DNA of 64,000 nt from Streptomyces sp. NBC_01571 (GTDB lineage Bacteria > Actinomycetota > Actinomycetes > Streptomycetales > Streptomycetaceae), in NCBI RefSeq assembly GCF_026339875.1, contig NZ_JAPEPZ010000001.1, positions 9,052,001 through 9,116,000 on the forward strand. The letters are read 5' to 3'. Numbering within the stretch: the first letter of the stretch is position 1; every line of letters starts with the position of its first letter. Shown piece by piece: positions 1-8,902 of this stretch. The notes under the pieces were generated by a model that had not been told where the DNA came from, did not search any database, and saw nothing but the letters and a program-made list of their open reading frames with translations. Position numbers and translations under genes: made by a program.

Positions 1-478
1 TGCGGCGATAGAGGGAACCAGGCTGGCCCACGAAGTTCTGGCCGTACCGGAAGAACCAGGACGCGAAGGTTCCCGGACTCAGGGTGTAGAGGGTCCGGTC
101 GTCGGCGTCGATGATCGTCAGCCGTCCGTAGGCCATGGCGGCCCCGGGAACCCTGTCCAGTGCCTCGCAGGTCGCGCTCAGGCTGTCCTCGGTGAGCAGA
201 TCGTCGTCGCCGAGCCAGGTCAGGTACTCCGTGGCGGCCCCCCGCCACCCCTGGTTGACCGCGTTGCTCAGCCCCCGTTCGTTCTCCACGAGGAATCCGC
301 ACCCGTGGCGCTCCGCCGCCGCGCGCAGTGCGTCGGCCGCCCGGGCGGGGCCGACGACGACGGCCTCGACGGATTCACGCTGGCGCCTGACGGACGCCAG
401 GCACTGCTCCAGGTATTCCGGACGCTCCCCGTTCGACGGCACCACCAGCCGAACACTCGGAAAGGTGCGAGAACTCAT
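1..478 (-). CDS. GT2 family glycosyltransferase, N-terminal part (cut by window edge)
   Basis: The reading frame opens at an ATG at 476-478 and runs off the left edge, so about 159 residues are visible. It begins MSSRTFPSVRLVVPSNGERP, a typical first beta-strand of a GT-A fold. About 90 residues in comes TWLGDDDLL, whose acidic run matches the metal- and nucleotide-sugar-binding DxD region of GT2 enzymes. Such enzymes move a sugar from an NDP-sugar to a growing glycan on the cytoplasmic side of the membrane. It is transcribed divergently from wecC, with 249 bases between them holding both promoters. The setting suggests a role in exopolysaccharide assembly. The acceptor and sugar cannot be told from this fragment. 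Confidence 0.8.
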   Translation of the reverse strand, partial: MSSRTFPSVRLVVPSNGERPEYLEQCLASVRRQRESVEAVVVGPARAADALRAAAERHGCGFLVENERGLSNAVNQGWRGAATEYLTWLGDDDLLTEDSLSATCEALDRVPGAAMAYGRLTIIDADDRTLYTLSPGTFASWFFRYGQNFVGQPGSLYRR

Positions 479-727
479 TGCCTGTGCCCCTTCTGCTCGA
501 CCTTCTGCCGATGCGCATATGTAGAGCTACACCGAATCGGGTGTCTGGCGCCCCCGACACGGCTGATGCCCGGCAAAAACGTCTTCGGTCGGAACAGCAG
601 CGGCGTGCTTGCGCCGGAAAGGTGTTACGTCGGTCCATCCTGGCTGGTGCCTTTTCGTTTCCCGTGAAAAACCCTCGGCCACCCTCACCTGCGGCATGCC
701 CAGGACCTACGGAGAGGATTCTTCATC

Positions 728-1969
728 GTGTTCTCCACTGTCTGCGTCGTCGGCCTCGGCTACATCGGCCTCCCCACCGCCGCCGCCCTCGCCACCCACG
801 GGGTCGACGTCGTCGGTGTCGATGTCAACCCCGTCACCGTCGAACTCATCAACGCCGGCCACGCCCCCTTCGTCGAACCGGATCTGGCGGTGGCCGTCAG
901 CGGGGCTGTGGCCATGGGCCGGCTGCGGGCGACCGGCGCGCCGGAGCCCGCCGACGCCTTCATCATCGCCGTCCCCACCCCGCTCCAGGAGGACCGCACG
1001 GCGGACCTGTCGTACGTGCGCAGCGCCGCAGCCTCGGTGGCCGAGGTGCTCAAGCCCGGTGACCTCGTCATCCTCGAGTCGACCTCGCCACCCGGCACCA
1101 CCGTCGAGCTGTCCCGGTGGCTGGGCAAACACCGGCCCGATCTGACCTTCCCCCACGATGTGGGCGACGCGCCCGACGTGCGGGTCGCCCACTGCCCCGA
1201 ACGCGTCCTGCCAGGCCGGACGATGATCGAGATCGTGACGAACGACCGTGTCGTCGGCGGCGTGGGCGAAGGCTGCGCCGACCGAGCACGCGTACTCTAC
1301 GAGGTGTTCGCCAAGGGGGAGTGCCTGCTCACCGACGCCACCACGGCGGAGATGGCGAAGCTCAGCGAGAACGCGTTCCGGGACGTCAACATCGCCTTCG
1401 CGAACGAACTGTCCATGGTCTGCGACCACCTCGGCATCGACGCGGGCGACGTCATCGCCCTGGCCAACCGTCACCCGCGGGTGGACATCCTCCGCCCGGG
1501 GCCGGGCGTCGGCGGACACTGCATCGCCATTGATCCCTGGTTCATCGTCGGCATCGCACCCCAGCAGTCGCGTCTCATCCGGCTCGCCCGCGAGGTGAAC
1601 GACGAGCGGCCGGACTATGTGCTCGGCGAGGTCGCCCGGACGGCCGGCCGCTTCAAGGACCCGGTGATCGCCTGCCTCGGTCTGGCCTTCAAGGCGAACA
1701 TCGACGATCTGCGGGAAAGCCCCGCCCTGCACATCGTCACCCAGCTGGCCGAGCGTCAGCTCGGCCAGCTGCTGGTCGCGGAACCGCACATCAGGGAACT
1801 GCCGGACTCACTGCGGCAGACGGGCGTGGCCGAACTCGTCGACTTCACCACCGCGGTGCGGGACGCCGATGTCGTCGTACTGCTCGTGGACCACGATGCC
1901 TTCCGCGGCGTCAAACGGACCGCTCTGCGCGGCAAGGCCGTTTTCGACACCCGCGGCATCTGGAGCTGA
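728..1969 (+). CDS. wecC: UDP-N-acetyl-D-mannosaminuronic acid dehydrogenase (WecC-like)
   Basis: A 413-residue UDP-sugar 6-dehydrogenase. In this family two successive NAD-dependent oxidations turn UDP-ManNAc into UDP-ManNAcA. The N-terminal Rossmann motif is VVGLGYIGLPTAA (residues 6-18). Lys211 in AEMAKLSENAFRD and Cys265 in GVGGHCIAIDPWF sit where the catalytic Lys and Cys of the family are expected. The C-terminal UDP-binding domain starts near ACLGLAFKANIDDLRESPA. The start is GTG, with GGAGAGG about 12 bases upstream. The epimerase that would supply its substrate lies convergently just downstream and its 3' end overlaps this gene by 162 bases. A UDP-glucose dehydrogenase is the alternative, but the wecB partner favours WecC. 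Confidence 0.88.
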   Translation: MFSTVCVVGLGYIGLPTAAALATHGVDVVGVDVNPVTVELINAGHAPFVEPDLAVAVSGAVAMGRLRATGAPEPADAFIIAVPTPLQEDRTADLSYVRSAAASVAEVLKPGDLVILESTSPPGTTVELSRWLGKHRPDLTFPHDVGDAPDVRVAHCPERVLPGRTMIEIVTNDRVVGGVGEGCADRARVLYEVFAKGECLLTDATTAEMAKLSENAFRDVNIAFANELSMVCDHLGIDAGDVIALANRHPRVDILRPGPGVGGHCIAIDPWFIVGIAPQQSRLIRLAREVNDERPDYVLGEVARTAGRFKDPVIACLGLAFKANIDDLRESPALHIVTQLAERQLGQLLVAEPHIRELPDSLRQTGVAELVDFTTAVRDADVVVLLVDHDAFRGVKRTALRGKAVFDTRGIWS

Positions 1970-3136
1970 CGCCGAGTCGCCTGCGGAGGCCGACGCGTCG
2001 CCGAACTCCGCAGGGCGTCCGCACAGGCCCATCCAGTGCCCGATCGCCCGTACGGTACGGTTCGCGGCGCGCCCGTCGCCGTACGGGTTCACCGCCTTCG
2101 CCATGGCCGCGTACGACGCACGGTCGTGCAGCAGCAGACGTACCTGCTTCACGATGTGCTCGCGGTCGGTTCCCACCAGGCGGCTCGTCCCGGCCCGTAG
2201 GGCCTCCGGGCGCTCCGTGGTGTCCCGTATGACCAGCACGGGCTTGCCGAGGCCAGGCCCCTCCTCCTGAATGCCACCGCTGTCGGTCAGGATGATGTGC
2301 GCGCGGTTCATCAGCCGGGCGAACGCCCCGTAGGCCAGCGGTTCCGTCAGGCGGACGCTGCCGAGGTGGGCGACCTGAGGCAGGATCGCCGCCCGTACGA
2401 CCGGATTGGGATGCAACGGGAGCACGATGAGGAGATCGGGCTCGGCACGCGCCAGATCGGCGAGGGCGCCGCCGATGGACTCCATTCCGCGTCCCCATGA
2501 CTCCCGGCGATGGGCCGTCACCAGCAGGACCCGGCGGTCGGTGTCGTCGAGGTCGGCCAGAGCCTGGTCCCCGTAGTGCGCCTTGCGTCCGACCGCCCAG
2601 AGCAGGGCGTCGATGACCGTGTTCCCGGTGACCACGACGGATGACGGGAACACCCCTTCCCGCAGCAGGTTGTCCCGTGCGTGAGGGGTGGGCGCCAGAT
2701 GCAGGGATGCCAGCTGGGTCGCGAGCCGGCGATTGATCTCCTCGGGGAACGGCGAGTACCGGTCGCCGGTACGCAGTCCCGCCTCCAGGTGGACCACGGG
2801 GACTTGGCTGTAGAAGGCGGCGAGAGCTCCGGCGAACGCCGTCGTGGTGTCCCCCTGGACCAGCACCGCCTCCGGACGCTCGTGCCGCAGCAACGGACAC
2901 AGCCCCTCGAGGACGCGAACGGTGATGTCGGCAAGGGACTGGCGCTCGCTGAGGATGTCCAGATCGTGGTCGGCTCGGATGCCGAACAATGCGTGGACCT
3001 GGTCGAGCAGTCCGCGGTGCTGGGCCGTCACCGTCACCGTCGGCCGGAATATCGGGGACCGGTCGAGTGCCTCGATGACGGGGGCCATCTTGATGGCTTC
3101 CGGTCTCGTTCCGTAGACGACCATCAGTCGCTTCAC
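1808..3136 (-). CDS. wecB: UDP-N-acetylglucosamine 2-epimerase, non-hydrolysing (WecB-like)
   Basis: Interconverts UDP-GlcNAc and UDP-ManNAc and so supplies the neighbouring dehydrogenase. It opens MKRLMVVYGTRPEAIKMAPV, the family's N-terminal signature. QGDTTTAFAGALAAFY, HLEAGLRTG and TDSGGIQEEGPGLGKPVL follow in the usual order for this GT-B-like fold. The conserved enzyme ends after about 370 residues. The remaining 70 or so residues are an Ala/Ser/Gly-rich tail whose last 54 codons are antisense to the 3' end of wecC, so the tail may only reflect a lost stop codon. The sugar ManNAcA made by this pair is typical of capsule or teichuronic-type polymers. Confidence 0.88.
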   Translation of the reverse strand: MKRLMVVYGTRPEAIKMAPVIEALDRSPIFRPTVTVTAQHRGLLDQVHALFGIRADHDLDILSERQSLADITVRVLEGLCPLLRHERPEAVLVQGDTTTAFAGALAAFYSQVPVVHLEAGLRTGDRYSPFPEEINRRLATQLASLHLAPTPHARDNLLREGVFPSSVVVTGNTVIDALLWAVGRKAHYGDQALADLDDTDRRVLLVTAHRRESWGRGMESIGGALADLARAEPDLLIVLPLHPNPVVRAAILPQVAHLGSVRLTEPLAYGAFARLMNRAHIILTDSGGIQEEGPGLGKPVLVIRDTTERPEALRAGTSRLVGTDREHIVKQVRLLLHDRASYAAMAKAVNPYGDGRAANRTVRAIGHWMGLCGRPAEFGDASASAGDSASAPDAAGVENGLAAQSGPFDAAEGIVVHEQYDDIGVPHRGGEVDEFGHARLPQ

Positions 3137-3397
3137 CCGAATTCTCCTTCCGGGCGGGCACCGACCGCGCCGGGACGGCAGCCGCCGGTGGCCGTAGTTC
3201 CCTGGAGCGCAACAAGCGCTCGCCGGGTACCAGAGAATCGGTATCCCGCGACAGCGCCCATCATGCCAGTGGCATTTTCACCCGGCCGTATGGATATGTT
3301 CCCCCGTCTGGTCCGTTCCACGGGAGATGCGCATGTGTCCGTGATGTGGCCTCCCTACAGTGCGCTGGGCCGCGTCCCCTTCCCATAAAGGCAGGAA

Positions 3398-5695
3398 ATG
3401 AAAACAGTCCTCCTGTCCCCGCGCACCGGCGCCATCACGGTGGGAGAAATTCCCGCCCCCGATGCGGCCGCCGGTGTGGTGGTGATCCGCAACGACTGGT
3501 CGCTCATCAGCGCGGGTACGGAACGGGCCACCGTGTCGACCGGTGCGCAGAGCCTGCTCGGCAAGGCGCGACAGCGGCCCGAGCAGGTGGCTCAGGTACT
3601 CGACAGCGTGAAGCGAACGGGCCTCGTGGAGACCTATCGGACGGTCCAGGACCGCCTGGACCGTCCGGTGCAACTCGGGTACTCCTGCGCGGGCACCGTC
3701 CTGCGGACGGGCGAGGGTGTCGACGACATCCGCCCCGGGATGCGGGTGGCCGCCGCCGGGGCCCGCTACGCGTCGCACGCCGAGATCGTCGCCGTGCCCC
3801 GCAACCTTGTCGTCCCTGTGCCGGACGGCGTGGACACCCAATGGGCGGCCTTCGCCACGGTCGGCGCGATCGCGCTTCAGGGCATCCACCAGGCCGAGGT
3901 GGTGCCGGGTTCGCGGATCGCCGTCATCGGGCTTGGTCTGGTCGGCCAGATCACGCTCCAACTCCTGCACGCCTACGGATACGACGGGGTGGGCATCGAT
4001 CCCGACCCCTCCATGGTGGCGCTCGCCGAGTCGGCGGGTCTTGTGGCCTTCCCGCGGAATGCGGACGGGCTGCCCGGCGCCGTCTCCCGGCACTGGGCAG
4101 GCGCCGACGCGGACGCGGTGCTCATCACTGCGGCCACGTCCAGTTCCGACCCCGTCGAGTTCGCGGGCCTCCTCGCGCGTGACCGCGCCACCGTGGTCGT
4201 CGTCGGTGACGTCAACGTCACACCTCCTCGGTCGTCCTATTACCACAAGGAATTGACGATCCGTTATGCGCGGTCCTACGGCCCCGGCCGGTACGACGCC
4301 CGCTTCGAAGAAGGTGGCCATCCGTACCCGGAGGGCTATGTTCCGTGGACGGAACGGCGCAACCTCGCCGAGGTACTGCGGCTCCTGGCGACGGGCGCGG
4401 TGGACTTCGCCAGGCTCAAGCCGCGGGTCTTCCCGGTCGAGGACGCGGCCGGCGCGTACGAGGCGTTGAAGCCGTCGCCCGTCGGACGCAGCGTCGCCCT
4501 GCTGCTGCGCTACCCCGCAACCGCGCAGCTCCCCTCCCGGCCGGCGCAGGAGGCGGGCCCCCGCACCTGGACCAGCCCCCAGGGCACGTTGCGGCTCGCG
4601 GCGATCGGCGCAGGCAACTTCGCCACGAGGACGCTCTTCCCCGAGCTGGAACGACACCCCGGCGTCGCGTTCTCATGGGTCGCCGGCGGACGGGGGCTGT
4701 CCGCCGCGCACGAGGGCCGACGGTGGGGTTTTCGTACCGTGGCCGAGAGCGTCGACACCGGCCTCGCCTCGGGCGACGCGGACTGCGTGATGGTGCTCAG
4801 CCGCCATGACAGCCACGGCCGGTACGCGGCGCAGGTGCTGCGCGGGGGTGCCGCCCTGTACTGCGAGAAGCCGCTGGGCCTGTCGGAGACCGAGCTGGAG
4901 GACATCGCGGACGCGTGGCTGATCTCCGGCGCCCCGGCGATGGCGGGGTTCAATCGGCGGTTCGCCCCCTCGATGCGGGACCTTCGCGCCGCGCTCCCCG
5001 CGAGTGCGCCTGTCCAGGTCGTCCACCGGGTGTTCGCGGGCCGACTTCCGGCCGGTCACTGGTATTTCGACCCCGAGCAGGGCGGCCGCCTGCTCGGCGA
5101 AGTGTGCCACTTCATCGATACCGTGGGCTTCCTGGTCCCCGGCAGACCAGTCGGTGTGCGGGCGGTCGGCGTGGATACGCGGGACCCGGCCGGCGCGCAG
5201 AGCCTCACCCTGCAGATCACCTACGACGACGGGTCGGCCGCCTCCATCGTGTACGGAGGGCTGACGCCGCCCGGCGCTCCCAAGGAACTCCTGGAAGTGG
5301 CCACCGACCGGGTGGCGGCCAGGATCGACGACTTCCGCTCGCTCACCGTGTGGAAGGGGGGCAGGGCGGTCACCACGAAGTACCGGGGCGGCCCGAAAGG
5401 GCACGCGGCCGAGATGCACTCCCTCGTCCGCGTCGTCCGGGGCGAGCCCGTTGACGAGGAGACCGCTGCCGCCGCCAACTTCGCCTCGGCGCTTTGGAGT
5501 TCTCTCGTCGCCTGCCGCGCGGCCCGCTCGCTCACGGAGGATGACATCGTGGGGACCGCCCCCCAAACACCGGCTCTCGCCAAGGCACTGGGTTGTCCGC
5601 CGCCCGGTCCCGGCGCCGCGGGCGCCGTCCCGAGACCGGGAGGGCAGGCCGCCCACCCGGCCGGTGGTTCCCCATCGACCGCGGCGGCGCTCTGA
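3398..5695 (+). CDS. Bi-domain oxidoreductase: zinc-type alcohol dehydrogenase fused to Gfo/Idh/MocA domain
   Basis: A 765-residue two-enzyme fusion. Residues 1 to about 370 form a medium-chain dehydrogenase/reductase unit with a Rossmann motif at VIGLGLVGQ. Residues from about 395 (LAAIGAGNFATRTLFPE) to about 720 form a Gfo/Idh/MocA unit with the EKPLG signature (LYCEKPLGLSE) and a typical C-terminal sheet domain. Proteins of this architecture are found in polysaccharide and O-antigen loci, where they are thought to act in NDP-sugar or sugar-acid modification; the substrate is not known. The stop codon shares its A with the ATG of the asparagine-synthetase gene (TGATG), so the two are translationally coupled and probably act on the same glycan. 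Confidence 0.85.
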   Translation: MKTVLLSPRTGAITVGEIPAPDAAAGVVVIRNDWSLISAGTERATVSTGAQSLLGKARQRPEQVAQVLDSVKRTGLVETYRTVQDRLDRPVQLGYSCAGTVLRTGEGVDDIRPGMRVAAAGARYASHAEIVAVPRNLVVPVPDGVDTQWAAFATVGAIALQGIHQAEVVPGSRIAVIGLGLVGQITLQLLHAYGYDGVGIDPDPSMVALAESAGLVAFPRNADGLPGAVSRHWAGADADAVLITAATSSSDPVEFAGLLARDRATVVVVGDVNVTPPRSSYYHKELTIRYARSYGPGRYDARFEEGGHPYPEGYVPWTERRNLAEVLRLLATGAVDFARLKPRVFPVEDAAGAYEALKPSPVGRSVALLLRYPATAQLPSRPAQEAGPRTWTSPQGTLRLAAIGAGNFATRTLFPELERHPGVAFSWVAGGRGLSAAHEGRRWGFRTVAESVDTGLASGDADCVMVLSRHDSHGRYAAQVLRGGAALYCEKPLGLSETELEDIADAWLISGAPAMAGFNRRFAPSMRDLRAALPASAPVQVVHRVFAGRLPAGHWYFDPEQGGRLLGEVCHFIDTVGFLVPGRPVGVRAVGVDTRDPAGAQSLTLQITYDDGSAASIVYGGLTPPGAPKELLEVATDRVAARIDDFRSLTVWKGGRAVTTKYRGGPKGHAAEMHSLVRVVRGEPVDEETAAAANFASALWSSLVACRAARSLTEDDIVGTAPQTPALAKALGCPPPGPGAAGAVPRPGGQAAHPAGGSPSTAAAL

Positions 5696-7602
5696 TGTGC
5701 GGCTTCGTGATCCTGCTGAACCACGCCGCGCGCCACCTGCCGCCGTCGCACGGCGACCCGTGCGCGGCGCTCGCGCACCGTGGCCCCGACGCGAGCGGGC
5801 ACCGGGACCTCGGCGGTGGCAACTGGCACGCGGCCCTGCACTTCCGCCGCCTGGCCGTCGTGGACCTCGATCCGAGGAGCGACCAGCCCTTCGGCTCCCC
5901 GAAGCGGGGCGTGCTGGTCTACAACGGCGAGATCTACAACACCGCGCACCTGCGCGAGGTGCTAAGGAAGCGGCATGTGCGGTTCACGACCGAGGGCGAC
6001 ACGGAGGTTCTCTACGAACTGCTGCTGCAGCCGGACGCGCCACGACTGCTCGACCAAGTGGACGGCATGTTCGCCTTCGCCCTCGTCCTACCCGACGGCG
6101 AGGTGCGCTACGGGCGGGACCGACTGGGTGTCAAACCGCTGTACGCGGCATCGGACGCGGCCGGCCGTGTGGTCGCGCTCGCCAGTGAGATCGAACCGCT
6201 GCGAGCCGCTGGGCTGACCGGCGGTGCCGACCCGGTCGCGGTGGCGCAGGGCGCCATGTTCCTGTGGACGCCGCCGCCGCGGACCGGCTGGCAGCACGTT
6301 CATGCGGTACCGGCCGGGACGGTACTGTCCCGGCGAGCCCCAAGCTATGACGTGGCGTCACCCTGGTGGCGAGCCGGTGCCGCGATGCCCGCCGAGGACA
6401 TCGGCGCCGCGGTCCGCGCGTCGGTCGCCCGGCAGGTGCGCGCGGACGTGCCGGTGGGGCTGTTGCTGAGCGGAGGGCTGGACAGCACCTGGCTCGGCGT
6501 GGAGATGGCCAGGGAGGGCTTTGCCGGACCCGCCTTCGCCGCCAGACCGCGCACCACGGCGACCACCTCGGAGCCGTTCGAGGACGATGCCCCCTACGCC
6601 GCCCGGGTCGCCCGACAGCTGGGCATGCCGCTGACGTGGGTCGACCTGGACATCGACGTACTGCACCGGATCCCGGAGCTGGTCACCACCATGGAGCTCC
6701 CCTTCGGGGACCCTGCGGCCGTCACCCTCATGCAGCTCTCCCACGCCGCATGCGGGAAGGCGACCGTGCTGCTCTCGGGGCTTGGCGTCGAGGAACTCTT
6801 CCTCGGTTACGAGCGCTACCAGGCCGTGCTGCTCCTGCAACGGCTTCCCGCGTGGGCGCGCCCCGCCCTCGGCGCCACTACCGTGGTTCCCGGACCCCGA
6901 CGCTACCGGGGCCGTGCGGACAAGTTCGGGCGGCTGCTCCAACTCGGCCCCCGCGACTGGTCGTGGGCGACTCAGGCCTACTACTCGGGGCGAGAGTGGG
7001 CGGCGCTTTCGCCACTCGTCGGACTGGAGGCCGTCACCGAGCAGCACCGCGAGGTCGCGGGCGGCGTGCTGGACGCGGGCGGGACGCCCCTCTCCGCGCT
7101 AGTGGAGTGCGACCGGCGACTCTTCCTGCCGGGGCTGAACCTGCTGTACGGCGACCGCGCGTCGATGCGGGCGAGCGTCGAGTTGCGGGTGCCGTTCCTT
7201 GGGGAGCCGGTGGTGGCCGCCGCCCTCGGCGCCGTCGCGGAGGAGCAGCTGCGGCTCGGCGACGGCAAGGCGCGCTTCCGCGCGGCGGCGGTGGCATCCG
7301 GTGTGCCACAGTTCGTCGCCAAGCGCTCCAAGACGGGGTTCGGGGCGCCAGTTCGGTCGCTGCTGCGTGAGCACGGGGCCCGTCTGTGGGCTGAGGTACG
7401 ACGCTCCCCCGTGTTCGACGACGTCTTCGACCGGCGGACCGCCGACCACGTCGTCGCCGAACACGTCCGGGGCAGGCGCGACAGGGGGCTCGCCGTGTTC
7501 GGACTGTTCTGCGCGGCCGTGTGGTGGGAGCGCAACGCGGCAGGAGACCCAGGGCGGAGCGCGGACCTCCTGTCGGGCTACGAGGCGGCCGTCGTCGGCT
7601 GA
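5695..7602 (+). CDS. asnB: Asparagine synthetase (glutamine-hydrolysing), AsnB-type amidotransferase
   Basis: A 635-residue class II glutamine amidotransferase. The protein starts MCGFV, placing the nucleophilic Cys2 at the N-terminus once the initiator Met is removed, which fixes the start at 5695. The synthetase half carries the PP-loop LLLSGGLDSTW (Ser259 onward), which binds ATP and forms an acyl-adenylate. In polysaccharide loci such enzymes amidate uronic acids rather than aspartate. With wecB/wecC nearby, amidation of ManNAcA is a reasonable inference. It is coupled to the bi-domain oxidoreductase by a TGATG overlap and its last 25 bases overlap the convergent toroid gene. Confidence 0.87.
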   Translation: MCGFVILLNHAARHLPPSHGDPCAALAHRGPDASGHRDLGGGNWHAALHFRRLAVVDLDPRSDQPFGSPKRGVLVYNGEIYNTAHLREVLRKRHVRFTTEGDTEVLYELLLQPDAPRLLDQVDGMFAFALVLPDGEVRYGRDRLGVKPLYAASDAAGRVVALASEIEPLRAAGLTGGADPVAVAQGAMFLWTPPPRTGWQHVHAVPAGTVLSRRAPSYDVASPWWRAGAAMPAEDIGAAVRASVARQVRADVPVGLLLSGGLDSTWLGVEMAREGFAGPAFAARPRTTATTSEPFEDDAPYAARVARQLGMPLTWVDLDIDVLHRIPELVTTMELPFGDPAAVTLMQLSHAACGKATVLLSGLGVEELFLGYERYQAVLLLQRLPAWARPALGATTVVPGPRRYRGRADKFGRLLQLGPRDWSWATQAYYSGREWAALSPLVGLEAVTEQHREVAGGVLDAGGTPLSALVECDRRLFLPGLNLLYGDRASMRASVELRVPFLGEPVVAAALGAVAEEQLRLGDGKARFRAAAVASGVPQFVAKRSKTGFGAPVRSLLREHGARLWAEVRRSPVFDDVFDRRTADHVVAEHVRGRRDRGLAVFGLFCAAVWWERNAAGDPGRSADLLSGYEAAVVG

Positions 7603-8810
7603 GCGGCGACTGGGGAGGTGGGGTGCCGGCCGCCCGGCAGGACGGCGTGGAGGGCGGTCAGCGCGTCCAGGAAGGGGGCGGCGCTCCACCGAGGCGACTC
7701 CCACAGGGGCCTGTTCCGCGAGGAGCTTCCGGCCCGCGTGCCCGCGCCGAGACCCGGGTAGCGGTTCACGACAGCGGCCAGCACGGCCCGGGGAAAGTCG
7801 GCCCGGGCGAACCCGTGATGGACCGCCCACGCAGCCATCCGTACCGCTGTCGCGTCGTTGTTCGGGTCCCGTCTGCTCCGGCCGTCCGCAAAGTAGCGGG
7901 GCAGGGGGCCGTCGAAAAGGTGCCGCAGGTAGTGTTCCGCTCCCCGTTCGAGGGGGCGCCGGACGTCAACGTCGAGCAGCGTTCCCGCCTGTTCGAGGCG
8001 CAGCAGCACGTACCCCGTGTGGAAGCCGTCCACCCAGCCCAGCCGCGGGGGCCGTCCATAGGGCCACGAGCCGTCGGGGCGCTGGCCGTCCAGGCTCACC
8101 TCGACCGCGCCGCGGGCGGCTTCCACCAGGCTGTCCACCAGTTCTCCGGGCAGCGCCCCGGTGCGGGCCAGGCGGGCGGCGAGCGCGGCGCCCATGAGGT
8201 TGGCGTTGTGGACGAGAACGTCACTGGCCGGTGTGTAGGTGAAGAACTCTCCGTTGTGCAGGTGTTCCAGGAGCCCGCGAGCGAGGGACCGTACCGCCTC
8301 GTCGCCGAGCGTCCCGGTGTCCAGGCAACCGTCCGCGCAGAAGGTGGTCGCCACGAGGTTCGGGACGGAGGCGGGGTAGTACGCCCAGCGGGTCTGCACG
8401 TCGAACTCGTAGCGCCACAGCCCGGAGTAGCGCCCGGAGAGCTGCTCGTCGGCAGCCGAGCGGCCCAGCCGTAGGGCGCGCTCACGCCATACGGGGGAGG
8501 TCGAGAGCCTGGCGCAGGCGCTGGCCGCGGTGCCGGCGGCCGTCGCGGTGCGCAGCGGTCGGATGCCCAGGACCGGGCGCAGGTCGATCCGGCTGCGCTT
8601 GACGGCCTGCAGTACCACCTGCCGAAGCACACGGTGCACGGCCAGCCGTCCCAGCGGGCCGGTCAGGCCGTCGTACGGGTCCGGGCCCGCCCAGCCGCGG
8701 ACGTCGGCCCAACGGAAGATTCGGTCCGCCAGGACGAGCACGTCCGTGGCATCCAGGGGGGAGCCGAAGCCGTCCCGGGGTGAGTGGTCGGTGGGGGTTC
8801 CGGGTGGCAT
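7578..8810 (-). CDS. Alpha/alpha-toroid polysaccharide-biosynthesis protein (VpsJ-like), function unknown
   Basis: A 410-residue protein with repeated helical segments and the motifs DGSWPYG, GFHTGYVLLRLEQAG and RDPNNDATAVRMA, as expected of an (alpha/alpha) toroid like the VpsJ or epimerase-type proteins of exopolysaccharide loci. The ATG at 8810 is chosen because TGGAGGG lies a few bases upstream; the frame stays open further upstream to 9050, but that part overlaps the next gene and has no ribosome site. It has no signal peptide or membrane helix, so it is probably cytosolic. It lies 92 bases downstream of the sugar transferase in the same orientation, suggesting an operon. The toroid fold and glycan role are inferences. 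Confidence 0.72.
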   Translation of the reverse strand: MPPGTPTDHSPRDGFGSPLDATDVLVLADRIFRWADVRGWAGPDPYDGLTGPLGRLAVHRVLRQVVLQAVKRSRIDLRPVLGIRPLRTATAAGTAASACARLSTSPVWRERALRLGRSAADEQLSGRYSGLWRYEFDVQTRWAYYPASVPNLVATTFCADGCLDTGTLGDEAVRSLARGLLEHLHNGEFFTYTPASDVLVHNANLMGAALAARLARTGALPGELVDSLVEAARGAVEVSLDGQRPDGSWPYGRPPRLGWVDGFHTGYVLLRLEQAGTLLDVDVRRPLERGAEHYLRHLFDGPLPRYFADGRSRRDPNNDATAVRMAAWAVHHGFARADFPRAVLAAVVNRYPGLGAGTRAGSSSRNRPLWESPRWSAAPFLDALTALHAVLPGGRHPTSPVAAQPTTAAS

Positions 8811-8902
8811 GGGCCCTCCAGGAGGATCGCCGGGCTGGTGGATGCGGTGAACATCAGTGGATGTCGTCGGTGCTGTCGGGCGTCGGCGGGGCGGGCAACC
8901 AC

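Noticed and set aside
3278..4657. Minus-strand reading frame opposite the bi-domain oxidoreductase
   Set aside because: Its sequence is Arg/Gly-rich with no family motif, while the plus strand carries clear dehydrogenase motifs.
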